Assembly: GCA_024704765.1 (NCBI GenBank)
Contig: JAKMXF010000352.1
Span: forward strand, 1 to 64,000
Length of the DNA: 64,000 nucleotides
Direction of reading: 5' to 3'
Source of the DNA: Oopsacas minuta
Lineage: Eukaryota > Porifera > Hexactinellida > Lyssacinosida > Leucopsacidae
Under the pieces are notes generated by a model. It was not told the origin of the DNA and ran no database searches. It was given only the letters and a program-made list of their open reading frames with translations. Position numbers and translations under genes: made by a program. Below, piece after piece: positions 23,028 to 34,556 of this stretch; within the stretch, counting starts at the first letter, position 1, and the number at the start of each line of letters is the position of its first letter.

Positions 23028-23693
23028 GTGTTCTCAGCCACATTTTCTTGGAAAATCATGTATGAAAGAAATACGTAATTTAGTAACTCACATAGGATCC
23101 AACATCATTGTATATACCATTCCAATCATATTTGTTTCGGATTCCATCAATGGTAGTATTGATTCCAGGATGAGTAACATTGTGATAGAATCCGATAATG
23201 TTGTCAATTTCTGAGACTAGTGGAATCTCCAAATATTTCACACAGCCATTTTTCTTTCTGAAAATCTACAAGAAAATTATTTTAGTTAAACTCAGAGGTT
23301 GTAGGTAGCATTGAGGGGCAGAGGAGCCCCCTAGCGTTTTCGCCCTTCTCATCTCCCTATGGTACGCAAATTTAATGAGGCAACTATATATCTGCCTCCT
23401 CGCAGATATGTAGTTGCCTCAAGATTTCTAATTATGTCCTGGAAATAAGTATAAATCAAAAATATCATTCAGGAATATATCTTCATTAGCTTATTCTCTT
23501 GAAAGTAAATCCCCTTGCACTTTCTGACAAAATTCTTCTTTCTGTAGCGATCACTCTTGATTTCTGGTGGGATAATATTCGTCTGGAGGTATCCACGAAT
23601 TGCTTCATACTCTGTCGCATCCATAATGAAAAATGTCAAAAGTAAATATAAGTGTTGATGTTGAAATCTAGAAACAAAGTAAAATGTTAGTGT

Positions 23694-23806
23694 GTGCATT
23701 TAGGAAGTCACACATGTATAAATACGAATACTATGTGACTAGGGATGAAATGTTGATATTCCTTGATTTGCAATTGCTACTTGCGAGTCAAAATCCTACG
23801 CAACAG
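23694..23806 (+). repeat. Dispersed repeat carrying a GAGTCAAAATCCTACG word, copy B
   Basis: 113 bp, nearly identical to 12391-12520 but with only one of the tandem 17-bp words. It abuts the 5' end of the integrase gene (70 bp upstream of its ATG). Confidence 0.8.
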
Positions 23807-24260
23807 TACTGTCATATGTCCGCATTGTTATTTCAGAGCACTGTCATTAGTTCGAATTTATTACTAATTGAAAATTGAAGCATAAAATTACGTATTATTT
23901 ATTGCCACCCACTCTAAGACTGTCTCTGTTTTGGATGCGACAACAATATTATGTTTCCTTTAGGTGTTACATACTGATTAGTTTCATAAACTATGAAACT
24001 TGCTTTATATTTTTCATTCCTATTGTGTGAAAATACCTTTAATGAACTTAAGTAATCCATGGTCAATGAAATTATGGTCAGTGGTTTGGCCTACATATCG
24101 AAGGTCACGGTATACCTAATTTGCTTGCGCCTAGAGGAATTTCCAGGAAATAGGTTTGTAGCTTGAAATTTATGCTCTTCGAAAACATTTTAGGTATACT
24201 TTTGATGGCTGAATTTTATCAATTTATGATATAAATATCTTGCTTACTTTAATTGATTAG
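23807..24260. other. Spacer upstream of the 345-codon frame
   Basis: Contains a CTGTCATTAGTTCGAATTTATT word shared with 17824-17868. Otherwise AT-rich. AATTGATTAG at 24251-24260 could be a splice acceptor for the following frame. Confidence 0.35.
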
Positions 24261-24266
24261 ATTCTC

Positions 24267-25304
24267 ATGAAGATATCTGTTACACATATTGTACTCACAA
24301 TTCAAGTCAATTTTTGTGGTTTCATACGTTCATTTGGTATTCGAAAAATTTGCCCTATCCCCGATATGACTTTGATGAATGAAGACTCGTTAAAAGAGAT
24401 GCATTTATCGCAAGGAATACCTCCTAAAGGTGTGTGTAGTGGTGGCGCTATATTTCCAATTGATTCCAGTCTTAAAGGACAACTGCAAAGGGTATGGGTA
24501 CTAGGCGAACCTAAGGAATTTTTCGAAAAATCTAAGGCACCAAGTATAAAGCGCAAATGTATGCTATCTCATGCTTTGATTGCCCGTAAGAGTCGAAAAT
24601 ACTCAAATACACGAGATGAGTATTTATATTCGAGTCACTCTCGGTTGTCCAAATTTAGGTTAGGCCTTATTGAATACGGGTACAATGTATTTTCAATACT
24701 CAATAATATGAATGAACCAAACCTCTACCACCCTTACGATAGAACTCGGAGAATAATGCGTAAGTTCACTTCAATTCAACTGAGATCTATAATTAGAGTT
24801 CAACATCATGGAACTATCATCGTATTTGAAGATCAGGTTGATAGTCTCATTGGATCACGTTCAATTATTCAAAAGTATTTTGCCAAGTTTTTGCATCAAC
24901 TCGTTTTGGAATGTTACAATAGGTACTGGGTAAAGAAAAAGTATATGTTAGTCCCATTTTTTACAGAAATATCTAGTCATGAATTGAGTCCAAGATTTTT
25001 ACAGGATCTAGAACTACAAGATGTACTGTTAAGCTCAAAATTTGGAAGTAACAATATGCTAGTATCTTCAATTGGCGAAAATGAATTATTTGAGTTACTT
25101 TTTGCTAATGTAATTACCGAGGATGGCCATTCTTGTCATTCAGTATTTAATTTATTAACATCCCTCAACAATAAGCATCTGTTTCGGATCGGGGCGGGAA
25201 AAATGAGCCCTATAATATCATTTCTTTTAGGGCAATTACATCAATCTTACGCTGTTGGGATCTTAGCTTTAGAAGATGGTGTGGTTAACTCAATAATGAA
25301 TTAA
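24267..25304 (+). CDS. Unrecognised 345-residue protein
   Basis: An uninterrupted frame of 1,038 bp in DNA this AT-rich is very unlikely to be chance, so I take it as a host gene or a large terminal exon. Visible features: PPKGVCSGGAIFPID near residue 55; a Lys/Arg-rich stretch SKAPSIKRKCMLSHALIARK (about 88-107); aromatic-rich middle segments (HPYDRTRRIMRKF, VLECYNRYWVKKKYML); and a hydrophobic C-terminus with GAGKMSPIISFLLGQL. There is no signal peptide, no clear transmembrane helix and no motif I can name; the GAGK is not in a P-loop context. A TAG in frame lies directly before codon 24261, so either the ATG at 24267 or an exon starting at 24261 is the 5' limit. It ends in TAA, followed by an AT-rich tail. 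Confidence 0.65.
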   Translation: MKISVTHIVLTIQVNFCGFIRSFGIRKICPIPDMTLMNEDSLKEMHLSQGIPPKGVCSGGAIFPIDSSLKGQLQRVWVLGEPKEFFEKSKAPSIKRKCMLSHALIARKSRKYSNTRDEYLYSSHSRLSKFRLGLIEYGYNVFSILNNMNEPNLYHPYDRTRRIMRKFTSIQLRSIIRVQHHGTIIVFEDQVDSLIGSRSIIQKYFAKFLHQLVLECYNRYWVKKKYMLVPFFTEISSHELSPRFLQDLELQDVLLSSKFGSNNMLVSSIGENELFELLFANVITEDGHSCHSVFNLLTSLNNKHLFRIGAGKMSPIISFLLGQLHQSYAVGILALEDGVVNSIMN

Positions 25305-27753
25305 ATTTATTTTATTTATTTCGATTGATTCATTATTCTTGGACCTAAGCATATCTGTACACATTTATATATACGGTAGGCTTTCACGAACTAAGCATTC
25401 GATACTATTCTACTAAGTTCGAACAAATGTGCCTCAGCTATTGGGGTACAATAAATTACATACTACTAAGCCAACCTTTTTTGAATGTACTCATTTCCTC
25501 CCAACGAATTCTTTTGATAATTTACAGTGGAATATGGGATCGTTTCAATTCAAACACAGCGGTGCCCCGGAATGAGGAGTCACAAATCCACGTTATACCA
25601 ATTTTTTGAAAGGATTCCAAATCATTTTCGACATCATTGGTATCAAAGGTTTTATTTGGTCCATAATGATTTTTGCTAGTTAATTAACAGTAACATCAAA
25701 CACTCCGCTACAATGTATTCTTTCAGTGAATCTCTAGAGGTTTCAATACACCCAGGCTTATCCTTACAACGCTGTGCCAATTACTAAATACATTGTTCGA
25801 ATTAGTAAAAACATTGAAACAATACTATTGGATGTAGGAATACTTATTCGATTGTTGTACAATCGATGAAAATGCTGGCAACATGTACCTATACAGAAAC
25901 ATCACAATTGTAATGTTCATAGTTTTCATACGTTTGGGCATTTATTCTAGAGTTCTAATTTCAATCTTATCATTCAAATAATCGATCAACAGTGGTAAAA
26001 CCTATCGATTTCCTTTCGTTGAAGATTTTGTAGTAATTATCACAGAAAATTGCATAAAATCCATCAACAATTAATTTCATAGATTTCATTTTCAACATAT
26101 GTCTTACTACATTTTGCAAAACAACATTTTTGAGTAATTTATCTTTCAATTAACATGAGAAATAAGTAACCAAGTCTTTCTTGCTTCATGCATGTTCTGT
26201 TTGTATGTAAATATGTTTTGTATTTTGCAACATTTTCAAAGTAATCAAACCCATCACTTAATTCATTAAAATATTCATGAAGTGATTCAAAGGTTTCACT
26301 GCTGTGGTAACAAGTTCCATAACTTCCATCTATTCATTTTCTTATGCATTCTTTCAAGAATTTTATCCCAGAAATCTGTCATAAAAAAGTTTCGAAATGA
26401 GATTTTTCGTCTTGAAGAAAACCGCTTAACTTCATTGAACTGTATAGAGATCGTACCAGAATACAATCCTTTTGCATGAATACATTGATGAAATTTATTA
26501 AAGCGTTTCTATCGTAAGAATTTTGATACAGGAGCTCATATATGTTTCATACCAGAATTACTTACAATGCAATTTCACTATTATTTTAAAGGAGAGTATA
26601 AATTGATATAGTAATTCTATGGTCCCGCATTAGGCTATCATTTAGTATTGTGATCATTCTTTACACTTGTTGACAAAGAATATTGTGTGATTATATTAAT
26701 ACAACCATTAATCTCTAAACTACAGCACTGACAAACGAAATATTTTCAATATATTGCAAATGATGTAAATCCTTCACATTCTACAGCGCTGTTAAAGTTT
26801 CAATGCTTTGATCGATAATCTTGGATAAATTCTTTAGCTTATATATATATACGTGTGGAATTTTAAATCCTTGACATGAGCACGATCTAATATATTTCTC
26901 CACAACTTAAACTGGAAAGTAGTTGGTTTCAGGAAATCACCAGGCCCCTCCTGCCAGTGGGAATTTAGTATGATTTTTTCCTGAGGCAATTTTTCCTCAA
27001 AATCCTGCTAACTGGGATATTTTTCTTGAAATTGAGGTAAGTTTATGTTAGCATCAATGGATTTTCTAACAATACTAATGCAGTGTCAGTACTAGAATTA
27101 TCTCCTTAAGTGCGAACCTTAACAATTTTTCGATATTGTTTTTATGGAAACATCCTTAGAACCCATAGTTTGAATTTATTACAATAAATCCACCGATTGA
27201 CTATCAACAGAGCTTCAAAACCTGCGGATTTTGATTAAGAAATTTGTTAGTGCAATCTGATCTTCTCATTTTGTTATGAAAGTTTTGAAAATTAAATACC
27301 ATTTATTTGGACCAAATTTTAAGATTTTCGATTATGTCCCAATAAATATAGAATTCGACATCTGAACATAGAATTTATAGACCAGGGCCATAATTAACTT
27401 CTATAATCCATTTTATAATTTACTTGATGGACATGACTCATATAATGTAGGTCAAGCGCATAACTAAATGAAATTACATAATGAAATCTCAACGCTTTTG
27501 TGCTTTGTTGAGCAAGTGACATTTAGTGTTTATTAATACCCTTGATTTCGATCTGTAGTTTCCCATATTTCAAGTCATATTGGATATATTACATCATCTT
27601 AATTATGTAAAACCCAAATTTTACAAATTCCAAATAATTAGAATATTTACTAATACTTGGAGTCATTTATTGCGGGTATCAATTAACCAAACCTACTTCC
27701 CAGCTTTTTTTGCCACAAAAAGCTAGGAATTTGTATCTACAATGGATGATACA
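25305..27753. other. Long AT-rich stretch, nothing recognised
   Basis: Short frames only (25427-25609, 26282-26479). I found no transposase motif, no paired termini and no tandem repeat over about 2.4 kb. Confidence 0.5.
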
Positions 27754-30534
27754 CAAGGGCGTAGCAAGCATAGAATCTAGGGGGGGGTCAAAGCGACCAG
27801 CTGCGAGCGTAGCGAGCATTTTTGGGGTCTGGAGGCTTGGCCCCCAGAAAAAAATTGACTATATAATTTGCACTTATCACAATATGGTACTGTCACGAAA
27901 ACCTTTGTCCTTTGGAATTTCAGTCTGATTTGCAAATTGGTGCACCTTTGCATGTTTTCTGTCACGCCGCTTGAACAAACATATAATATTTACAAAAACA
28001 AAGTAGAATTGATAAAGAATGTGTATACTCTAGTAAAATAATTGGATATTGATAAGTTAACTATCCTTAATCTTAAGAGCTACTCACTAACTATCGATTA
28101 TTTATCTTCATAAAGGGACATCACAACAATATTCTTCTATTTTTCCAAGAGAATTCTTTAAGTACTTCGTTAACAAAACCAATTTCGTCATTTTCAATTA
28201 TTTCCCTATGTATATTCATTAATGCAAGCCCATTTAATCTATCTTCTGACATTGTATTTCTTAACCAATTCTTTAGCATACGTAAAGTAGAAAAATTTCT
28301 CGACGCAACACGTAGTAACTGGCAATGTGAGAAATATTTTATACATATAGTTATAGTTGGAATGAAATCTGATGATTCACTTAGAAGTTTCATAAAAGTA
28401 ATGTGATACGTTTTTGGATCTCTAGCTTTGCAAAAATCAAACCATATAGAGCCCTCATCAAGCCGTGATCGTGTGTGAAATTGGGTGGAATAATGCTCAA
28501 CTATATTAGACAATTTTTGTAAAAAGTCCTATTTTGTTATCTCTTTGAAATACATAGGATGGATAGTTGCAAGTTTCAATATAACCTTATTGTGGCCTGA
28601 AAACCGATTCTTTAATGATGTTATTAGAACAGCCAAATAGGGCATAAAAACAGATGTCTTCCTATAATAATCTTCAGCGTTATCAATATTTGGGTTCGAA
28701 TTATTGCTACGATCTAATTGCCCATTTACAATCCGTGGGAAAGATAGTTCTAGATTTAATTTAGCAGCTATTTCAAGTCCCTCGTGCCAAATAATGGAGA
28801 ATTCACTTTCAGAATTCTCTTTATGTTGTTTAAAAATGGAAATTAACAATTCAACATGTTTACATACTTCACTGAGATCAATTCTTGGTGCTTGAAATAA
28901 ATGTTCGATAGGCTCAATCGCCGCAGGGAAATTTGGATATCACAATAAGATTAATGATAAATGAAGAGTTAAGTAAGGCGGGATACAGGTAATTAGCTTT
29001 TATTTTGTTTCCCCTTACCAATTGAAGGTAAAGTCTTCTAGCGTTCTGACAATATCAATGAAATTGTTATAAAAATGACTCACACTTTTATATTTCTCAG
29101 TCCACCTGGTTTCACATAATGATTTCAACTTTAAAACTCCACTCCGAATTACACTATCTGGAAAATATTTAATGGTAGACTTAATCGTATCAGCTGTATT
29201 TCGTATGGTTGGTAGCCTTGATAGATAATTTATAGCAAGATTCAAACAATGAGACGCACAATTAACGAATATCGCACTTGGATATATTTAAGTATAATCG
29301 ATTTCACACCATTTACTTTTCCAGCCATAGTGGAACAGCCACCATAACCTTGACCAACTAGTAGCTCCATATTTATCCCTAGGTATTTTAAAAATTTGAA
29401 ATTGATTTAGATATAGATTCAGCGGTTAGGTCGGCATGAAGATCTCTAAAACCAAGAAATTCTTCCCGGATACATACTCTTCCTTCACTTTCACCGATGA
29501 ATCGTACGGCAACTGACAACTGTTCGTGTCCATTTATATCTGCTGTTTCATCAGCAAGCACTGTAAATCCAACAGAGGAGTTTCTTTCTCAGACAATCCC
29601 TTTCACAATTACTTGACCGCACTCGTTAGTAAATCATTTTGAATGGTTGGTGACAAATATTTTAGCATTCTAATTTCCTGATACATGTGTTTTCTAAGTA
29701 TTTCGTTCCCGCATCTATACGAAAATGAATGAGCTTAAAGAATATACCGTTTCTTCAGTCTTTCCACGAAGAGGGCAACCAGTTGTTCCACAAAAGATGA
29801 TAGTTTTTATTATGGAAATAATTTTGGAACGATTGTCTTGAATAGATTTTGAGAAATTGAGTTTAACTGTTTGTCAACTTCGGGTTCATCTAGTTGTACT
29901 CTCTTGAGGAACCCATTACCATATTTGTTGTTCAATATGCCATGAAGTATTTTCGTGAGCTCGGGCATCACTGTGAAAACCATTGTATTTTGTCATAGGA
30001 GTAACAATCAAGGACCCTGCAATAACCCTTCGGATTGTCGGAGAAAATATCATACAATGTTTACAAAACCCACCTCTAACAACTTCGGATAGGACAACCA
30101 TGAAAATTCATTCAACCACTCTTTTCTGAAAATTCTCCCTTTCTTTTGAGTCTTCTTTAAAAGCATAATCAGCAGGAGGAATCCAAGTGTCAAGAGACAG
30201 TTTTTGCTTCACATTATAAGGAACGGTTTTGCTCACATAATTCCCAATATCAAAACTATCAACATAATTCTCAATTAAATTTGTATTTGTATAATCAATA
30301 GAATCTGTTCTCCGAAAATTGTCAACTTCACTAATAGAATTCCCATTGGAAAAATCAGTCTGAGAAAAATCGATTTGAAGATGTTTTGAGGTGAAGAAAT
30401 AACGAATATTCTTCGCCATATCAGGTAAGAACCTCACGCTTCTAATTGTATAAAAAGAAATAACAATTATGACTGGTTAATAACTTATCTACCTTAGCTA
30501 GGGGGGGGCAAATGCCCCCCTGCCTACGCCTATG
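27754..30534 (-). mobile_element. hAT element (P52rIPK/ZMYM-like transposase) with GGCGTAG termini
   Basis: The left end CAAGGGCGTAGCAAGC and the right end, read inward as CATAGGCGTAGGCAGG, are imperfect inverted copies. Each is followed by runs of G or C. The decayed transposase lies between them on the reverse strand. I found no matching 8-bp duplication outside, so one flank may be altered; the right flank runs straight into a mariner relic. Confidence 0.7.
28121..30437 (-). pseudogene. hAT transposase related to P52rIPK/ZMYM1 proteins, decayed
   Basis: Pieces in reading order: an N-terminal leader (30437-30108) ending VKQKLSLDTWIPPADYAF; a zinc-finger-like region (30101-29916) with FCKHCMIF; a target-domain-like part (29245-29015) with LKLKSLCETRWTEKYKS; and 28849-28529. 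The C-terminal dimerisation part (28513-28121) has CQLLRVASRNFSTLRMLKNW, then LRNTMSEDRLNGLALMNIHR, the classical end of this hAT family. Stops and frame changes separate the pieces (for example 29900-29250), so the whole is inactive. Confidence 0.85.
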
Positions 30535-30819
30535 TCGACTGGTTGCCTGAGAAGACAACCATAAACAGTGATTATTACGTTGACGAATTGAAAGAATTGC
30601 GTCAAGCGATTAAACGTGAGATGGGAGGCAAGTTGACACGTGGCGTATTGCTGCAACATGACAACGCAAGGCCCCATGTAAGCTCCAAGACAATGACTGC
30701 AATTGACGACTTAGGATTTGAATGTGTACCTCATCCCCCGTATAGTCCCGACCTGGCTCCCAGCGACTACTAGCTGTTTCGAGAGATAAAGAGACCTCTC
30801 CGGAGAAGAGAATTGAGGA
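30535..30819 (+). pseudogene. DD34D mariner transposase relic, left part
   Basis: The frame reads PEKTTINSDYYVDELKELRQ, VLLQHDNARPHVSS (second Asp) and PHPPYSPDLAPSDY (third Asp, 34 residues on). A TAG follows at once. The frame then continues REIKRPLR up to the hAT insertion at 30820-30827. The N-terminal half is missing to the left, where another hAT ends. It continues at 34557. Confidence 0.85.
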
Positions 30820-31150
30820 TTTCAAACTAGAGCTGTACCGGATGTAAGGTCCTAATCCGGTATCCGGCGATATCCTGATGCGGCCGGATATTTATAAGTA
30901 ATTTACGATAACGGAATTAGAGTACTAGAGCACACAGCTATTATTTGTAATTAAATAATGAGAGATTCTTTTGAATGAATATTAATCGCTCCCCATTTTC
31001 TGGAGAAGAGAGCTGCATCTTTCTTCGAAAATGATCCCTGCAGTACTGAATAGTCTCAACTGTATATTGAACTTGGTGGAGCCAATAAATATTTCACAGC
31101 AACGGAAACTAAATTCGAATAGATAGCCTCATTCCTTTTCCACCAAAGTA

Positions 31151-32477
31151 CAGTATGTCCCGAAAGTTTTACCTATTGCATTACATATTATATTATAGAC
31201 CCTTAGTTCAAAATAATCTCACTAACTAAGATATACATTATTTTTATGATTGATATGTGTATTTAGAGAAGGGTGACTTATCATTTTTCCCAAAGGCATT
31301 ATATTCTTCTCGATTATTTTGTAATTACCAATTTCTTTTTTTCCTGGAAATTAAATGTCGAATTTTGGGAATCCCAGAGCAATTATCCTACGTTCGAAGG
31401 CAATAGCAATGTTAGAAGCTGGAATTTCACAGAATAATGTTGCTAGACACCTCGGAAAGTCAATTAAGACCGTCAATAACTGGTGGAAGCGGAAGAAGCG
31501 CGGTGAAAGTCTCGAAGACAAACACAGATCTGGAAGGCCGTCTTCACTAACAAGAGTGGCCAAAATAGTCATTGCTAAGTCTATCGGGAAAAGACACCAG
31601 TCAACCCGAAAATTGGCGGAAAGATTAACAGCTCGTGGCCATCAGACTTCGAAGACGGCAGTACATCGCTATTTGAAGGAAAGCCTAGGTCTCAAATGTT
31701 TCAAACGGCCCCGAAATCCGAGATTGACAGAAAAACAATTGGTTCATCGACTAACATTCTGTAAAAAAGGCTCAATTGGTCATCTAAGGAGTGGGCAAAT
31801 GTAATTTTCTCCGACGAATCTCCCTTTCATCTTTTCGCACCTTCAAATAGACAAACAGACCGGGTTTGGGACTCCAGTGCTAGAAATATTCCTCCAAAAT
31901 TGATGGTATGGGTCGCTATGTCGGCTAATGCTGTGTCGGAACTGCACATTCTTCCTCAGAAATGCACTGTAAATGCAAAATATTATGTGGATAACATGCT
32001 AGCTGGGCCATGTAAAGCTGCCTTTGCTCGTAGGCGATTGAGAGGGACGATTTAGCAGAGGAGATTTTGTGAAAACTTGTCAAAATCAATCTTTCAACAA
32101 AATGGAGCCCCCGCTCACACATCGAAATTGCGCCAGGAATGGCGTCAATTGAATCTTATTGGTTGCTAGGGAAAAGAAATATGGCCAGGCAACTCGCCTG
32201 ATCTTTCTCCGATTGAGAATTTGTGGGCTGTTGTTAAACAGAGCTTGTCAGAGATGCCATCAGCGACAAATCTAGAAATGCTGGAAAAACCTCAAAACAG
32301 TGTGGTCTAATATCAATCCGGGCTTAGTTCGAAAATTGATAGATGGGATGCAAGCAAGAATGAGAAAATGTGTAGATATGAAAGGAGGTTATATCGGAAA
32401 GTAATTAAACGCCTATGACATGTAACTCTAATTATATAGGTATTTATTTAATAGGAAAAAACTTTCGGGACATACTG
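31151..32477 (+). mobile_element. DD37E Tc1-like element nested in the hAT
   Basis: The termini are CAGTATGTCCCGAAAGTTTT and its inverse AAAACTTTCGGGACATACTG, identical over 20 bp. TA flanks at 31149-31150 and 32478-32479. At 1,327 bp it is full length. The identical ends make it the youngest layer of this nest. Confidence 0.95.
31355..32404 (+). pseudogene. DD37E (ITm-type) transposase, frameshifted, second Asp replaced by Asn
   Basis: Residues 1-149 (31355-31804) are intact: two helix-turn-helix parts (SQNNVARHLGKSIKTVNNWW; SGRPSSLTRVAK; HRYLKESLGLKCFKRPRNPR). The catalytic domain is in other frames: VIFSDESPFHLF (first Asp, about 31800-31830), SIFQQNGAPAHTS at about 32090-32125, where the expected Asp is Asn, and WPGNSPDLSPIENLW with the Glu (about 32180-32225). 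The spacing from Asn to Glu is 37 residues, hence DD37E. Stops occur near 31802, 32053 and 32168. Active-site loss and frameshifts both make it inactive. Confidence 0.85.
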
Positions 32478-34556
32478 TAAGGGATCTTCCTTATCTAGGG
32501 AGTAATGGATCTTTCAAATAGCATTCAAGTTAGAATTTATAATGATTTTCTTGTATATTCTGACTCACCCTAGGACTAATGCTCATCTGCTCGTCCTCAA
32601 AATATGATATTTCTTTCTCGTAATCTAACGCTCCACTTAGAATCTCATCATTGCAATTCTTGATAGAATCATGAATTTCTTCCCTTAAAGATTTCTTTGG
32701 TGGTGGAGATTCACAGCTATTGATGTCAGTTATCAAATTATCCCATATATTTGAGGGCAAACTAGCTTCAGGTCCTACATCTTTCTCCATCTCCGAAATG
32801 AGCATTTCCTTGATAGTATCGAAATAGTCTTTCTATTGAATTGTAAAGAATGAAGTCTTGAACCTGGGGTCAAGTATTGTTGCGATTATATAATGTTTTT
32901 TGGTAAATATCTTTCCATCAATCACAAAACGGGCCACGATAGATTTCCTTAATTCATTCTTCATTGTTTGCACTCCTTCATCATTTTCCTTTTTTCCAAG
33001 GTATCGTAAAAGAACTTGTACTTCGACGATGACTTCCGAATTAGATATTGAAGTGGAATTAAATAGTTTTATAACTTCCTCAATTGGTTGCAATAATCTC
33101 AATATATTTTCAACTAAATACCACAGGTATAGAGTAAGGTTTGTAATTCCAAAATCATTTGAATACATTGCAATCGCTCTTCTTTGCTACATCAAACGTT
33201 CTAGCATATAAAACGTGTATTCCATCGAGTTCTCACATCTTGAATTAGCTTATGTTGTGGAATTCCAAGCTCATTTTGAATATCTTTGAGACGATTTGTT
33301 GCTAAAGGTGAGTGATGAAAATGACCAACAATGTTTCTGCTAACATGTATAATATCTCTGATACTTCTTTGTGAGAAAATGCTATCGTTTAAGGCCAATT
33401 GGAGTGTATGTATAAAACAACTTTCGCTTTCAATATTAGCTAATTCCGCACTTAGGCGGCATTATCGCGAATGAGCAGATGATCTTTGATATCGGAAATC
33501 TTCCAACCCTCTTTCATATCTTGAAGAATATCAGAAATGACAACTCCTATATGACTACCTGGAAAATGTTTAACATTTAGTACATCCTTCCTCTGAAACG
33601 ATAGATCTATGAAGTGACCAGTTAAACTGATATATGACAAGTTTGAATGCATATCACTCCAAATATCGGAAGTAAGTAAATGTGGTTTGGTCCTTGAGAA
33701 CCTGTGAGATATATTGTGCTAGTTTTTCATAAATTTTCGCAATTATCTTTTTTGAAAGTACTTTCTGCTTGGAATTTCATATCACGGAGAAATATGGCTG
33801 ATCAACCTATTGAATCCTATATTCTCAACTATAGAAATGAGTTGGCTATCAATTGCTATCATCTCCCGATTCGATGGTGATTTTCCATTGCACGAGGATC
33901 AGCAATTTGTCACTTTTTTTTTTCGAATGTCTGGTATAACGTTTCTTGAAAAGTTGCACTTAGATCTGATTAAGAATGCGCGATCAGAGGAATACTGGGT
34001 ATGGTTGATTCAATAACATTTGGTGCATTGTTGTAAAGCTGTTCTGGCTGTAATCGACATGTGGGAAGAGAAGATTTTGATTTGTTAGCGAGTATAAATA
34101 ATTCTGGATGGAAATTTTTCAAATGATTTCACAGTGGTAATGTACTGTATGTTTAGGATTCTTCCCACGTGAAATTTTTGCTTCACACTCACTGCATAGT
34201 GCTCTCGAAGAATCTTGTTTAGAAATTGAGAAGAACGACTAAATTTCGCTCATATGGAATATGGAAATACATAGAATGAAATATAATATATACGATACCC
34301 CAAATATGATATCCCTTAAATATTCACAAGTGCATACATATCAATGTGCAGTGTACTTAATTATCTACTATTACAGAAACCTAGCAGTGAAGAAGCCCGA
34401 TCGCCCACAGATAATCTAATTTATACACCTTGATCTTAAATATTCTGTGATACAATTCTAGCAGGATATCCGGCCGGATAACTGGATAGTGGGTCACCGG
34501 ATACCCAGATCCGGCAGAGTAGAAAATCTCTAATCCGGTACAGCTCTATTTCAAAC

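Larger units (their letters stand above)
19315..23624 (-). pseudogene. Seven-exon integrase gene with C-terminal ubiquitin-protease-like domain
   Basis: Exons (reverse strand): 23624-23481, 23265-23092, 22580-22269, 21892-21786, 21673-21268, 21000-20720, 20572-19315. Splice phases agree at every junction (for example GSY|IRTCHDC, ILKT split 2+1, HNR split 2+1, S-D split 1+2), giving about 890 residues. The protein reads: N-terminus MDATEYEAIRGYL; an HHCC zinc finger (FYHNVTHPG, then CHDC); an RNase H-like integrase core with Asp in GIDLI, Asp in LQHDQGTEF and Glu in SNGLVESHN; the FYLMFGRD motif; an SH3-like tail (VEGDEVLVHN, YLGPYTIEKV); a basic stretch; then the protease-like exon. Defects: apparent 1-nt deletions near 21575 and 21430 and in TGGGAGG at about 20108, and in-frame TGA codons near 20820 and 19814. 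Intron 1 starts ATATAT, not GT. It resembles GIN/Ginger-type integrases; an LTR element is unlikely because no reverse transcriptase is present. Confidence 0.8.
30960..34240 (-). pseudogene. BED-type hAT transposase, split by a Tc1-like insertion
   Basis: From its 5' end: a BED-like zinc finger (ALCSECEAKISRGKNPKHTV, then HYHC) near 34205-34130; a catalytic-domain segment 33652-33452 (GHFIDLSFQRKDVLNVKHFP, LIRDNAA); 33398-33201 (LALNDSIFSQRSIRDII, VRTRWN); 33168-32833 (TKKHYIIATILDPRFKT); 32805-32530 acidic. Beyond the inserted element, 31130-30980 gives RLFSTAGIIFEERCSSLL, the C-terminal dimerisation motif. Stops and frame changes occur in several places besides the insertion. Confidence 0.85.
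30828..34548 (-). mobile_element. hAT element with perfect 8-bp target duplication, inserted in the mariner relic
   Basis: The termini are TAGAGCTGTACCGGAT and its exact inverse over about 16 bp. The subterminal regions are packed with CCGGAT/ATCCGG words. TTTCAAAC flanks both sides (30820-30827 and 34549-34556). Without the element and one duplication copy, the mariner coding frame joins (EDFKR then LEYE). It carries a BED-finger hAT transposase on the reverse strand and a Tc1-like element at 31151-32477. Length without the inner element is about 2.4 kb. Confidence 0.95.

Noticed and set aside
19315-23624. Polinton/Maverick or LTR retrotransposon
   Set aside because: No DNA polymerase B, packaging ATPase, capsid, reverse transcriptase or LTRs are visible around the integrase.
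24060-24160. Coding exon with GLHIEGHGIPNLLAPRGISR
   Set aside because: The open frame is only 26 codons, is bounded by stops on both sides, and has no GT donor at a usable place.
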